A stretch of 64,000 bases of DNA, taken from the NCBI RefSeq assembly GCF_029914245.1, contig NZ_JARYZI010000012.1:1-64000 (forward strand). Direction: 5' to 3'. The notes under the pieces were generated by a model. It worked only from the letters and a program-made list of their open reading frames with translations, was not told the origin of the DNA and ran no database searches. Source of the DNA: Fusibacter bizertensis. GTDB lineage: Bacteria > Bacillota > Clostridia > Peptostreptococcales > Acidaminobacteraceae. This document shows, piece after piece, positions 8,338-17,397 of this stretch; position 1 is the stretch's first letter, and every line of letters begins with the position of its first letter. The position numbers were made by a program, and so were the translations under genes.

Positions 8338-9522
8338 CTATAGTTTTTTAGCAAGCGTAACACCATAATCAAAACAAGCTTGTCTTCCTTCTTCATCTGG
8401 TCGCCACAAAACACCAAGTCCTTCTGCAACAACTTCAAGGCCACATTGCTTAAGTGCCTCAGTCATAAGTTTAGGTGATTCACCACTCCAACCATAGCTG
8501 CCAAATCCGGCAGCTTTTTTATGCTTGAATTTAAGACCTTTCATAATTTCAAGTATAGATGCCATCCCAGATAGTATCCCTTTGTTTATGGTTGATGATC
8601 CAGCTACCACGAGTTTAGCTTTAAAAACTTCTGTAATCACATCGTTTTTATCTATCTTTGATACATTAAACAGTTTGATATTTAGCGTTGGATCTACACT
8701 TTTAATGCCTTCTGCTATCGCTTCAGCCATATGTTTGGTTGCATCCCACATGGTATCGTATAACAGCGTGACTTGATGTTCTTGATAGTTGTTAGCCCAA
8801 TCGACATACTGCTCTACGATCTGGACGGGATTGTCTCGCCAGATCACGCCATGTGATGGGCATATCATATTTACTGGTAGCTTAAAGCCAAGTACTTCTT
8901 CGATCTTTTTCCCAACAAGTGCACTAAAAGGAGTTAAGATATTGGCATAGTATTTAATCGCTTCTTGTTTTAGTTCAGCTTGATCAACCAGGTCATTGTA
9001 CATCAGTTCAGAAGCATAATGCTGACCAAATGCATCATTAGAAAATAAAACTGCATCTTTTGTGTAATACTCAAACATACTATCAGGCCAATGTAGCATA
9101 GGAGCTTCTATAAACACAAGTTTACCTTCTCCTAAGTCAAGTGTATCTCCAGTTTTTACCACATGAAAATTCCAGTCCTGATGATAGTGTCCTTTTAAAG
9201 ACTTTACACCATTGGCAGTACAGTATATTGGCACATTTGGGATTTCCTTTAACAGTTCAGGCAATCCACCACTATGATCTATCTCTGCATGATTGGCTAT
9301 AATGTAGTCAATTTTCTTAAGATCGATGACTTCCTTTAACCTTTTCACAAACTCTTCATCAAATGGTTGCCAAACAGTATCTATCAGTGCTACTTTTTCA
9401 TCTTGAATCAAATAAGAATTGTATGATGAGCCACGATGTGTCGAATACTCTTCGCCATGAAATTTTTTTAAATCCCAATCAATTTTTCCTACCCAAGTAA
9501 TTCTCTCGTTGATTTTAAACAT
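8338..9522 (-). CDS. fprA: flavodiiron protein (A-type flavoprotein)
   Basis: Flavodiiron proteins reduce NO to N2O and/or O2 to water. The metallo-beta-lactamase-like domain (about 1-250) carries diiron ligands: HAEIDHSG (the H-x-E-x-D-H motif), MLHWPDSM, SNDAFG and PSHGVIWR. The flavodoxin domain (about 255-394) starts with VTLLYDTMWDATKHMAEAI, where the FMN phosphate loop lies. At 394 residues it is the standard two-domain form without a rubredoxin fusion. It follows ric by 14 bases with its own AGGAG site, so the two form an operon. A diiron repair protein and a Crp/Fnr regulator as neighbours argue for nitrosative-stress defence. O2 scavenging is an alternative. Confidence 0.93.
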   Translation of the reverse strand: MFKINERITWVGKIDWDLKKFHGEEYSTHRGSSYNSYLIQDEKVALIDTVWQPFDEEFVKRLKEVIDLKKIDYIIANHAEIDHSGGLPELLKEIPNVPIYCTANGVKSLKGHYHQDWNFHVVKTGDTLDLGEGKLVFIEAPMLHWPDSMFEYYTKDAVLFSNDAFGQHYASELMYNDLVDQAELKQEAIKYYANILTPFSALVGKKIEEVLGFKLPVNMICPSHGVIWRDNPVQIVEQYVDWANNYQEHQVTLLYDTMWDATKHMAEAIAEGIKSVDPTLNIKLFNVSKIDKNDVITEVFKAKLVVAGSSTINKGILSGMASILEIMKGLKFKHKKAAGFGSYGWSGESPKLMTEALKQCGLEVVAEGLGVLWRPDEEGRQACFDYGVTLAKKL

Positions 9523-9536
9523 AACGTTCTCCTCTC

Positions 9537-10220
9537 TTATACTCTTTTAAATAAAATGTTATTTTCTGTATGCACGTGCATGTACATATCAGCAACTAAT
9601 TCTTTTAGTTTTGCATACGCGAGTTCATATGTTTTGCAGCCATCTTTTGGCACTTTGAAATGATCTGTAATCTCTGTTAGCTTATGCAGTGCGTCTCCAG
9701 CACCATCGTGTTCTGCTTCAAGTACTCCAATTAAATCCGCTAACCCATCTTGCTTATTAAGTAGTGCTGGGAACAATTGTTTTTCTTCCTTAATCATATG
9801 GCTTTCGAGTTCAGTTTTTAGTCCCCCAAATATATGATGTACTTCAAATAGTTCTGGATGAGCTGTACCATGTACGTTTAATAGTTTGAAGAGTAATGTT
9901 GAAACTTCTGGTAATACGCCTCTTAAATAAGCATGATGCGTGTTGATGATTTTATCGATTAATTCAGCATCACTGAGGCTGGAGAGTTTAATGTTTCTAC
10001 CGTTCATAGGTACCTGAAAAGCGTGAGCAAGTGCCACCGTAACCGCTTCTTTAAGTGCCTCTATTTCGTCTGTATCACGGCGTACTGCTTCTTCAAGTGA
10101 GCGATCTCCACCGCAACAAAAATCTATTTCATATTCCATAAACACTTTAACAAGTTCTGGATGTTCAGTCACAACTTGCCCAATTGACTTTTGAGAAAGG
10201 TGTTGATAAGTAACCTGCAT
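9537..10220 (-). CDS. ric: iron-sulfur cluster repair diiron protein (RIC/ScdA/YtfE)
   Basis: RIC proteins repair iron-sulfur clusters damaged by nitric oxide or peroxide. The N-terminal ScdA_N segment (about 1-60) includes the EIDFCCGG cysteine pair. The rest is a hemerythrin-like four-helix bundle with the spaced histidines and glutamates that hold the diiron site: HHAYLRGVLP, HGTAHPELFEVHH, HMIKEEKQLFP, EAEHDGAGD and HVHTENNILF. Length is 227 residues, typical. It is the first gene of the ric-fprA operon and is divergent from a Crp/Fnr-type regulator. The 186-base gap between them holds a perfect TGTGA-N6-TCACA palindrome. Confidence 0.93.
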   Translation of the reverse strand: MQVTYQHLSQKSIGQVVTEHPELVKVFMEYEIDFCCGGDRSLEEAVRRDTDEIEALKEAVTVALAHAFQVPMNGRNIKLSSLSDAELIDKIINTHHAYLRGVLPEVSTLLFKLLNVHGTAHPELFEVHHIFGGLKTELESHMIKEEKQLFPALLNKQDGLADLIGVLEAEHDGAGDALHKLTEITDHFKVPKDGCKTYELAYAKLKELVADMYMHVHTENNILFKRV

Positions 10221-10302
10221 AAAACTACCTCCTAATTTAATTCTTAATTTTAGTCCAAATTTCTCTTATAACCTTATTTTAAAGCAAAAAAAGAACGCAT
10301 CA

Positions 10303-10318
10303 TGTGATTTGCCTCACA
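10303..10318. promoter_or_regulatory. Crp/Fnr-family operator (TGTGA-N6-TCACA)
   Basis: A perfect inverted repeat TGTGA (10303-10307), six bases, TCACA (10314-10318) lies between ric and the divergent regulator gene. This is the half-site recognised by Crp and by HcpR-type NO regulators, not the Fnr TTGAT site. If transcription of the regulator starts near 10372, the operator centre is at about -61.5, the classic Crp class I position. Autoregulation and control of ric-fprA are inferred. Confidence 0.7.
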
Positions 10319-10359
10319 GTTTGCGTTTTAATTTATAATTTAAAGATTAGTCCTTATGG

Positions 10360-10365
10360 TATAAT
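10360..10365 (+). promoter_or_regulatory. -10 box of the Crp/Fnr-type regulator gene
   Basis: A consensus TATAAT lies 41 bases before the ATG. No good -35 is found at the right distance, which fits an activator-dependent promoter using the operator upstream. Confidence 0.55.
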
Positions 10366-10406
10366 GATGTTGTATCAATACTAGTTTTTAATCTAAGGAG
10401 GCCATT

Positions 10407-11132
10407 ATGTCACCAAAAGCTACAGAATCCTTTCAAATAAACGGCTGTGCTACTTGTGGACACACACTTTGCGCTAAGAAAGTAAGCTTATTTGCATCAC
10501 TTGATGAACTACATATACTTGAAATTATCTCGTTAATTGAACGAAAGCACTATAAAAAAGGTGATATTGTTTTACGTCATGGCGACTTATTTGATAGACT
10601 TTATATTGTCAATAAAGGCATGCTAAAAGCAATTAGTCTACAGGAAGATGGCAAAGAACAAATACTCCACCTTCTCAGTGATGGTGATAGTATCGGTGAA
10701 CTTGCACTTTTAAAAAGCCAAGCTGCAATCTACGATATAGTTGCAGCTACAGATACGTACCTGTGTACAATCCCTAAATCTCGTTTTGATATTTTTTTAA
10801 AAGAAAATCCCGACTTAATGTTCGCGATTTTAACTTCAGCATATGAACGCATCAGTTCACTTGAAAAATTGGTTGGTGCTATTGCTTCAAATGACGCTGA
10901 TGTACGTTTAAAGTTTTTGATTCAGCAACTTTACAAGCAGTCAGGCAATCAAGGCGATGTCTTATCTCTTTCACTCACAAGGGAAGATATGGCAAATTTT
11001 GTAGGTGTTACAAGAGAAACGATTAGCAGAAAACTATCTCAACTTTCAAAAGATGGTGCATTAGCATTCATCGATCAAAAGAAAATTCGTCTACTTGATT
11101 TTGAGTATTTTGATTTAGATAAAACATCTTAA
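10407..11132 (+). CDS. Crp/Fnr-family transcription regulator, probable NO/redox sensor
   Basis: The protein has an effector-binding beta-barrel (about 28-145), a dimerisation helix and a C-terminal winged helix-turn-helix. The recognition helix VTRETISRKLSQL combines the Arg-Glu of Crp with the Ser-Arg of Fnr. Near the N terminus cysteines 14, 17 and 22 form C-x2-C-x4-C, a likely iron-sulfur ligand set; a fourth ligand could be the Cys in YLCTIP. The AGGAGG site and ATG are clear, and 241 residues is normal. Divergent placement from ric-fprA and the TGTGA palindrome between them suggest it regulates nitrosative-stress genes, like HcpR or a clostridial Fnr. The ligand is inferred, not shown. 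Confidence 0.88.
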   Translation: MSPKATESFQINGCATCGHTLCAKKVSLFASLDELHILEIISLIERKHYKKGDIVLRHGDLFDRLYIVNKGMLKAISLQEDGKEQILHLLSDGDSIGELALLKSQAAIYDIVAATDTYLCTIPKSRFDIFLKENPDLMFAILTSAYERISSLEKLVGAIASNDADVRLKFLIQQLYKQSGNQGDVLSLSLTREDMANFVGVTRETISRKLSQLSKDGALAFIDQKKIRLLDFEYFDLDKTS

Positions 11133-11187
11133 ATTCAGCATTTGTTCAATTAAGTGGTAATATCCGTCTACATTATGCACCCAATTT

Positions 11188-13971
11188 TTATACTTTTACG
11201 ATATTCATAATCTTGCCTATAAATCTATTGTCAGCATCATGCATGTTAGCTGAAGTTACTTTTAGGTGGTATTGATCAGATGTATCCGTAATGATAAAGG
11301 ACAAATTTTCAGTATAACTAGGTTGATATTTTTCAGCTAACTTTTCCAATTGATTTACCTCATAGTTGTAAAACTCTTTTTTCAAGTGGGCAATTAACAG
11401 TTCTACCGTTTCACACTGACTTTGCGAGATATCTATTTTCAAAAGTTCAACAGCCCCTTTGTTGATCTTATCAATAACACCATTATTTCTTATAACCACG
11501 ATACCGTAAGACGCTTGTTCAACAACGTGTTCAAGTAACATTCTTGATTCTTCAAACCTTTGTCTTGCAATCATCTTTTCTGAAACATTTGCCATACTGC
11601 CAATGGCATACACAGGCATATTTTCATCGTCATAATATACCTGCCCTATAATGTTTACAAATGTAATTCTACCATGTGCATGAAATCTAACTATAATATC
11701 TAGCGCTTCTCCATTCCAAATAAAACGACGAAACTTATACTCGAAATAAGCTGAATCTAAAGGATATATGAGTCCAACTAAATTATCATAATAGATTTCA
11801 TCTATCTCTTTTTTTAGGGCGAAAATTGGTCCAAACGTACTTGAAACAGAGAATAAGTTTTTTGACACACTAAATTTCCAATGTGACATATTGGCTATCT
11901 TTTCCGATTCTTCTAAGATGATTTTACTTTCTTCGAGTTTCTCTATAACATTTTTAATCTCACTGATATTTTGATTGATAATAATTACCGATGCGCCTTC
12001 CTCAGATACAATATACTTACCAGTTGCTCTGTACCACTCCCATCCACTATTTTTAAAATACCTATATTCAAAAACATGATGGTCGCTTTTCTCTGACGTT
12101 ATAATATCAATCGCTTCATATACAATTGATCGATCCTGATCCGAGATACTATTAAGCCACTGTAAAAATGAAATCTCCATTCCAATTAATCCTTTTTCTG
12201 AGTCAAACTCTCTGAAAAAATTCACACTTTTATCTGGAAGTCTAATTTCAAGCACATTGTCTTGTAATGACTCAAAAATTTGCGCGTATCTCGATTGCGA
12301 ATCTACTAATCTCTTTTTATATATAAACTTTTCACTGATATCACGTATTAGCAGCAACATTTTATCAGCTACAATATGTTCCATATTCATCGCTATAACT
12401 TCCGCTGGAACGCGGTAGCCTTCACGCGTCAAATATATCCTCTCAAAATGCAATGAGCTGTGTGCTTTTGTTAACTCCATATTTCTTTCTAACATCTCTT
12501 GCGTAAGTCCAAGTGATATATCCACAATTGCCTTGCCAACTAAAACTTCATCTTCATAGTTTAGTATCCTTTGCATCATTTCGTTTGCATATTCAATAGT
12601 TCCCTCTTTATTGACGATTATGATGCCTTCTTTTATATGATTTAATATCATGGTGCCAATCACAGGGAGATTATTTGTCATGATCTCCGGGTTCATATAT
12701 CGAAGTATGACCCCTACCAAATGTCCACCCGACGATCTAATACATCCCTCAACACTAAAATAGAACAAATCACTATAGCAAATAATCTTGGAACTAAAAT
12801 CTTGTTTCTCAAATATAATGTCGTTAAAGTAAGTACGATCTTGTTCTGAGAGTCCGCTTATAAACATACTCAATGAAGAAATATGATGCGGAATAATGTT
12901 TAATAATCTCTCTTTGAACAAAAGATCAAAATGAATTAAATCTGCTACAACATAGGTTGCACGATTGAGGTTGTTATTACCAACATGTATCGTTTGAAAT
13001 GATTTGAATAACATTTCTAAGATATACTCTTTAGTAATGTCTATACCTGTTGTAAGTATATGTTTTTTTCCTTTATATGTTATAAATTGCTCTTCACATT
13101 TATAATACCCTACCGACTGTAGCGGATAAGTGTATCTTAAAATTCCCTTATATGATTCAATTTCACCATCTACTAGTTTCTTCGTAATTGATATATGCTT
13201 TAATTTTTCCGTCTCATCATTAAAAAGTGTACTGAAATCTTGGTCGAGCAAACTCAATCTAGATTTGTGTAAAAAATTAGACATGGGCTCGTTGAGATAA
13301 GCTATTTCACCAGTTAAAGTTCTCAGCATAACCAAGCTAGATGCACTCTCCCAGTTATAAATGATCTCATTAATCATATCATCGGTTAATTTTTTACTAT
13401 ATGATGCTTCTGTTATATCTTTAAAATAGAGAACAGCATATTTTCTGCCATATCCGTTTAATCTGAAGTGAAGTGTTTTTCTATGGTTGTTATAATCTGT
13501 AATTTCAAACTGATCATTTCCTCTTAAGACAGCACTTAAGATATCCGCAAGAGAGATAAATGAATAATTTGCTCCGAAAATTTCTTGAAAAGCTTTATTC
13601 GAAGCTAAAACATCTAGTGTATCACTCCTTAAAAGCGCAACACCCTCTTCCAAATTTTCAATTATCTCAGACTCAAAAAGAGTCTTTACATCAACAAAAT
13701 TCCTCATAAAAGATGACAAACTCGAACGATCGCCTATTAATCTTGATAAAAAGAATATCAAAAAAAACAAAATAGCCAATTCGCTTGTTAAAGTTTGCGG
13801 TAGTGTTCCATTGAACAAATTACGTAAATCCACCATTACGATAAAAGAGATCACTAAGATTAGCATCACATTTTTCTCGCGCTTATCAAAGATTGCTTTT
13901 ACAATAAGTTTATAAAGGATATACATTGCTACCGATAACTTAATAAAAAAAACGAAAATGGCCATAAACAC
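11188..13971 (-). CDS. membrane-anchored multi-PAS protein without output domain
   Basis: The 927-residue protein begins with two or three hydrophobic helices (about 3-25, 36-50, 62-80). These are followed by a chain of about six PAS-like modules; clear ones begin at ENLEEGVALLRSDTLDVLAS, at TMILNHIKEGIIIVNKEG, and in the last part at VVEQASYGIVVIRNNGVIDK. Linkers of the type VTLLIRDISEKF are PAC-like. I find no histidine kinase, GGDEF, EAL, HD-GYP or DNA-binding motif: the last PAS runs to the stop codon. It starts 11 bases after the HD-GYP gene, so it is probably a sensory partner for that enzyme acting in trans. It could also be a truncated kinase or cyclase, but the sequence beyond the stop shows no remnant. 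Confidence 0.75.
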   Translation of the reverse strand: MFMAIFVFFIKLSVAMYILYKLIVKAIFDKREKNVMLILVISFIVMVDLRNLFNGTLPQTLTSELAILFFLIFFLSRLIGDRSSLSSFMRNFVDVKTLFESEIIENLEEGVALLRSDTLDVLASNKAFQEIFGANYSFISLADILSAVLRGNDQFEITDYNNHRKTLHFRLNGYGRKYAVLYFKDITEASYSKKLTDDMINEIIYNWESASSLVMLRTLTGEIAYLNEPMSNFLHKSRLSLLDQDFSTLFNDETEKLKHISITKKLVDGEIESYKGILRYTYPLQSVGYYKCEEQFITYKGKKHILTTGIDITKEYILEMLFKSFQTIHVGNNNLNRATYVVADLIHFDLLFKERLLNIIPHHISSLSMFISGLSEQDRTYFNDIIFEKQDFSSKIICYSDLFYFSVEGCIRSSGGHLVGVILRYMNPEIMTNNLPVIGTMILNHIKEGIIIVNKEGTIEYANEMMQRILNYEDEVLVGKAIVDISLGLTQEMLERNMELTKAHSSLHFERIYLTREGYRVPAEVIAMNMEHIVADKMLLLIRDISEKFIYKKRLVDSQSRYAQIFESLQDNVLEIRLPDKSVNFFREFDSEKGLIGMEISFLQWLNSISDQDRSIVYEAIDIITSEKSDHHVFEYRYFKNSGWEWYRATGKYIVSEEGASVIIINQNISEIKNVIEKLEESKIILEESEKIANMSHWKFSVSKNLFSVSSTFGPIFALKKEIDEIYYDNLVGLIYPLDSAYFEYKFRRFIWNGEALDIIVRFHAHGRITFVNIIGQVYYDDENMPVYAIGSMANVSEKMIARQRFEESRMLLEHVVEQASYGIVVIRNNGVIDKINKGAVELLKIDISQSQCETVELLIAHLKKEFYNYEVNQLEKLAEKYQPSYTENLSFIITDTSDQYHLKVTSANMHDADNRFIGKIMNIVKV

Positions 13972-13982
13972 CTCAACTAAAA

Positions 13983-15047
13983 TTACATTTCGATTGTTTT
14001 GGTAATAAATACAGTTAAATAATCCATTAAGTCTAACTGTTCTGCTCTCTTTTTCTCTCTAATAATTTGTACCACAGGACGTGTTTGTGCATCAACGTTC
14101 TCTTTGATCACTATTGCAACATCCCCCGTCGAAAGTTGAACAAGAGTCCCTACGGGATAAATATTCACTACTTTTAATAGGTGATAATATATATCTCGAT
14201 CAAGCTCATATACCGCTTCAGTTCTTATGAGCTCAAGTGCTTCATCTGCATTTAGTCTATCCTTATATGCGCGATTAGATGAAATCGCATTGAAAATATC
14301 GCACATTGTAACAATTCTAACATGTATAGGTATCTGATCACCCGATAAATGATATGGGTATCCTTCTCCATTGAGCTTTTCATGATGCAATAAAACGATT
14401 TGACGAGATATTGGAGAAATAAAATCGTTATCCTTTAACATATCGTAGCCAAACTGAACATGTTCTTTGACTAACTTTACTTCCTCTTTTTCTAGTGGAT
14501 TAACTTTATTTAATACTTCACCTGGGATTTGCATCTTTCCAATATCATGCAAGATCGCACCAACACCAATTTTCTGAATAAAGTTTTCGCTTAACTTCAT
14601 CCTTTTTGCAACTAGCATAGAAAGTACAGCCACTTCAGCACTATGATTATATGTGTACATATCAGTACCCATCAACTCTGTCATATGGTAAAGTGTCTCA
14701 GGATTATCATAGATTACACGCATCATTTCATCTACTACATTTTTGATGCTATTGATATCTTTGACATTGTAGTTATTGCCCTTGCGTTCGGATATATCTT
14801 TAAAAACAGTCTTCACGGCCGAAACTGACCTAATTTTTAGTTCATCAGATACGACGTTAGTTGGTTCTAACCCTTCTGATAGTTCATCTTCAATATAGAT
14901 ACATTGAATATTTGCTTTTTTAAGTCTCTCAATATAATTAAGTGTTAACTTAACTTCTTTTGCTAAAAGTAATTGACATTTATCATCATAAACTGGTTTG
15001 CCCAGTATATCACCAATTTCTACATATTCTAAACTTTTTAGTCTCAA
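13983..15047 (-). CDS. HD-GYP domain c-di-GMP phosphodiesterase beside pilus genes
   Basis: This 354-residue soluble protein has a small N-terminal domain (about 1-60), a helical linker and an HD-GYP core with ILHDIGKMQIP, HHEKLNGEGYPYHLSG and CDIFNAISSNRAYK. The metal ligands and GYP signature are intact, with Asn in place of Asp in DGxGYP. The start is a TTG codon: AGGAGG lies 6 bases upstream and no in-frame ATG exists nearby. It sits directly downstream of the second prepilin peptidase and upstream of the multi-PAS protein. By removing c-di-GMP it would oppose the riboswitch and PilB signals of the adjacent pilus locus; this link is inference from location. Confidence 0.9.
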   Translation of the reverse strand: MRLKSLEYVEIGDILGKPVYDDKCQLLLAKEVKLTLNYIERLKKANIQCIYIEDELSEGLEPTNVVSDELKIRSVSAVKTVFKDISERKGNNYNVKDINSIKNVVDEMMRVIYDNPETLYHMTELMGTDMYTYNHSAEVAVLSMLVAKRMKLSENFIQKIGVGAILHDIGKMQIPGEVLNKVNPLEKEEVKLVKEHVQFGYDMLKDNDFISPISRQIVLLHHEKLNGEGYPYHLSGDQIPIHVRIVTMCDIFNAISSNRAYKDRLNADEALELIRTEAVYELDRDIYYHLLKVVNIYPVGTLVQLSTGDVAIVIKENVDAQTRPVVQIIREKKRAEQLDLMDYLTVFITKTIEM

Positions 15048-15074
15048 GAGGACCTCCTATGACTTATTATAGTC

Positions 15075-15102
15075 ATTATACCATAAAAAGGGTCATATAC
15101 AA
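15075..15102 (-). promoter_or_regulatory. possible internal promoter for HD-GYP/multi-PAS
   Basis: On the minus strand TTGTAT (15097-15102), 16 bases and a consensus TATAAT (15075-15080) lie over the end of the prepilin peptidase gene. It would let the HD-GYP pair be expressed apart from the pilus operon. Confidence 0.45.
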
Positions 15103-15726
15103 CTTGATGATTTCTTCTCCAAATAGTGCAGTGATTATGCAGGAAACTGACATGAAAGGTGCAAAAGCAATTTCCATCTGTCTTTTAACTACACTTCCAA
15201 TAATTTTACTAATCAAAATCCATATAAGAGCGACATAAAATGTTAAAAGTGCAGCTAACAAAGTTAATTTGACTCCTAAATAAAGTCCTATCACACACAT
15301 GAACATGACGTCACCAAATCCAAAAGCTTCTTTTTTATAAATTGCTTTAGCAATAAAATAGATTAACCCGTATATGACGAATCCACTTATACCACCAAAG
15401 ATCACATCTTTTAATAACATGCCCTTTGAAAAAGCGAGGATAACAAATAAAATGCCACCAAGATACATCATCGCTGAAACGATACTTTTAGTGTGATAGT
15501 CAATCACACCAACAATTACAATAAACAACATCATGATCAAATCTTGAATACTGTTATAGGAGTAACTAATCGTTAGCGCACCGACTGTCAATAAAAGCAT
15601 ACCAATGCCTATCGCTTCTTTAATGAAAATTTCTTCACCTTCCAAAAAATATCTCGATATCATAACGATTATGGGCGTTGAAATAACAGCGTAAGTTACG
15701 ATTATTAATAATTGTATAATTGTCAT
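15076..15726 (-). CDS. second prepilin peptidase, short form (A24 family)
   Basis: This is a polytopic aspartyl protease that would cut the basic leader from prepilins. Two catalytic aspartates are seen in GVIDYHTK and in the GFGD motif (AFGFGDVMFM). The protein lacks the N-terminal methyltransferase domain with its four zinc-binding cysteines, unlike the full-length PilD at 31585-32382, and so resembles the short TadV/FppA type. I prefer the ATG at 15726 (216 residues), 9 bases after GAGGT; an ATG at 15732 is also in frame. It lies downstream of the SLH gene, with a weak hairpin between. Having two prepilin peptidases in one locus is unusual. Confidence 0.85.
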   Translation of the reverse strand: MTIIQLLIIVTYAVISTPIIVMISRYFLEGEEIFIKEAIGIGMLLLTVGALTISYSYNSIQDLIMMLFIVIVGVIDYHTKSIVSAMMYLGGILFVILAFSKGMLLKDVIFGGISGFVIYGLIYFIAKAIYKKEAFGFGDVMFMCVIGLYLGVKLTLLAALLTFYVALIWILISKIIGSVVKRQMEIAFAPFMSVSCIITALFGEEIIKLYMTLFMV

Positions 15727-15750
15727 GTCCATTAAACCTCAAATTCTAAA

Positions 15751-15778
15751 AGAGGGTCAAGATTACTCTCGCCCCTCT
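15751..15778 (-). terminator. weak terminator or attenuator after the SLH gene
   Basis: AGAGGG (15751-15756) and CCCTCT (15773-15778) form a 6-bp stem followed by only TTTTAG on the minus strand. It may cause partial termination between the SLH gene and the second prepilin peptidase. Confidence 0.4.
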
Positions 15779-15838
15779 CATATATATTTATATTAATATT
15801 AATTCTAGTTCTGGTTCTAAAAAAGCATGTTTTAAATA

Positions 15839-17389
15839 TTATCTAAAAAATACGGTTATCATATATGCAACTTCAGCTTTTGTAATGGCTGCATTTATGT
15901 CAGAAGCCCCTTGTGACCTTGCAAATTTTTCCATTAACATCTTATTCGAAACTTCTTTCCAGGACATGTTTCTTAAAAACATCTTACTCAGCATATTTTC
16001 GATTTCATGATATGATACAGTTTGATTTGGATTGAAATTCGAACTGCTATCTAAGGTTAAATACCTTTTACCAACCATATACTCAACAGCTTTTTTTGCA
16101 GTTCCAAGTGTTGAAGAATCTTTAATTGTTGGTACTGAAGTTCGCATAGGATCAACATTCGCTAAAGTATTATACATAAACGTAGCTAGTTCAGCACGTG
16201 TTATTTTGGCATTAGGCGAAAACATCTCATCATCTGAAATTACGTCTCTTCTCATCAAAGTATAGATTTCCTTATAAGCCCAATTGAAATTGATATCATC
16301 AACTGTTTTATAATCCTCATCTATAAAGATCGCGTATTCACCACCACCATAAGTGCCCGCAGGAATCTCAATTGAAAGTTCTTGGTCTGATAATGTCGTA
16401 AATTGATATACCCACTTGCTTCCAATCCACTGATAAATCCCAGCTCTTTCAGAACCATAATATTCAAAAGTAAGTGTAATCGGTTTTCTCAGTAAAACAC
16501 TTCCGCTTGCGTTCATAACCGAAACTGTATACTTACTACTTACAGGCGTATATTTTGAATTTTCATAGTTAAATGAATTTTGAGTTTTAAATGTTGCAAA
16601 ATATGTTGGCTGATATACTGTTGCTGTAGGAAAATATAGCGAAAGCGGTGTTCGCATCTCACTTTCAGAAACACCTAAAGAAAAGTGAATGTACTCTTCA
16701 TCAAAATATAGTGTATCTTCATTCATACTAATCAATCTTGCATTTTTATTTCTAACTTCTGTTTCAAGGTTTTTGATCTGGAAGGTTTCAATATAACTAT
16801 TCATAAAGGCTTCACGATAACCGGATGTAAAATAATTTTTATAAGCAATGCTTTCTCGATCTAAGAAATACCTTGCACTCAAACTACCTTCGCGTAAATA
16901 GTTGTTATATGCTCTTGACCAATCATCTGTTTTTCCTTGTACAAAATCGATCATTGCTGATAATTGACCTTGTACAGATCCAGCTTGCGAACCATGATCA
17001 TACCCCATCTCAAAAGGAGATGAATATTCATCAATATTTACAGTCCGATACCCTGTATTATAGGCAATTTCAAACGCTGCACGATACGCCGCTATAAAAG
17101 CATTTTGAAACATTGAACTATCCTTGTTAAGTTGGTACTTTGTAACTAATGATGTACTTGAGGGAATCGACTGATTAGCGGTATTAGCTTTCCCCGCGTT
17201 ACGATCAGCACGCCCAGCTAAGTCCCCATCAAGTGTCCCCATCAACGTACCAAAGGATTCTCCTTCAGCTAAAGTTGACTCGCCTGGATTCGCTGCGAAA
17301 TTCAAATTTGTTACCGCGCTGACCATAATCATAATCAACATCAGCGTCAGTATACTTGTCTTTTTTAAGATCTCTATTTTAGTTTTCAT
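15839..17389 (-). CDS. SLH-domain surface protein encoded after pilMNO
   Basis: The 516-residue precursor begins with a signal peptide (basic start, LTLMLIMIMVSAV core, to about residue 32). The N-terminal third holds helical repeats rich in Tyr and Ala (AFIAAYRAAFEIAYNTGYR and, later, YFTSGYREAFMNSYIETF). A beta-rich middle follows. From about residue 375 come two to three SLH motifs (NFNWAYKEIYTLMRRDVIS, ITRAELATFMYNTL, AVEYMVGKRYLTL) that bind secondary wall polymers. The gene starts 8 bases after pilO, in the place where Gram-negative operons carry pilP and pilQ. An inferred role is to hold or guide the pilus in the wall and S-layer; a free-standing S-layer protein is the alternative. Confidence 0.8.
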   Translation of the reverse strand: MKTKIEILKKTSILTLMLIMIMVSAVTNLNFAANPGESTLAEGESFGTLMGTLDGDLAGRADRNAGKANTANQSIPSSTSLVTKYQLNKDSSMFQNAFIAAYRAAFEIAYNTGYRTVNIDEYSSPFEMGYDHGSQAGSVQGQLSAMIDFVQGKTDDWSRAYNNYLREGSLSARYFLDRESIAYKNYFTSGYREAFMNSYIETFQIKNLETEVRNKNARLISMNEDTLYFDEEYIHFSLGVSESEMRTPLSLYFPTATVYQPTYFATFKTQNSFNYENSKYTPVSSKYTVSVMNASGSVLLRKPITLTFEYYGSERAGIYQWIGSKWVYQFTTLSDQELSIEIPAGTYGGGEYAIFIDEDYKTVDDINFNWAYKEIYTLMRRDVISDDEMFSPNAKITRAELATFMYNTLANVDPMRTSVPTIKDSSTLGTAKKAVEYMVGKRYLTLDSSSNFNPNQTVSYHEIENMLSKMFLRNMSWKEVSNKMLMEKFARSQGASDINAAITKAEVAYMITVFFR

Positions 17390-17397
17390 TCGCCCCC

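Noticed and set aside
10221-10302. Search for an Fnr box (TTGAT-N4-ATCAA) before ric
   Set aside because: None is present; the only palindrome is the TGTGA type at 10303-10318.
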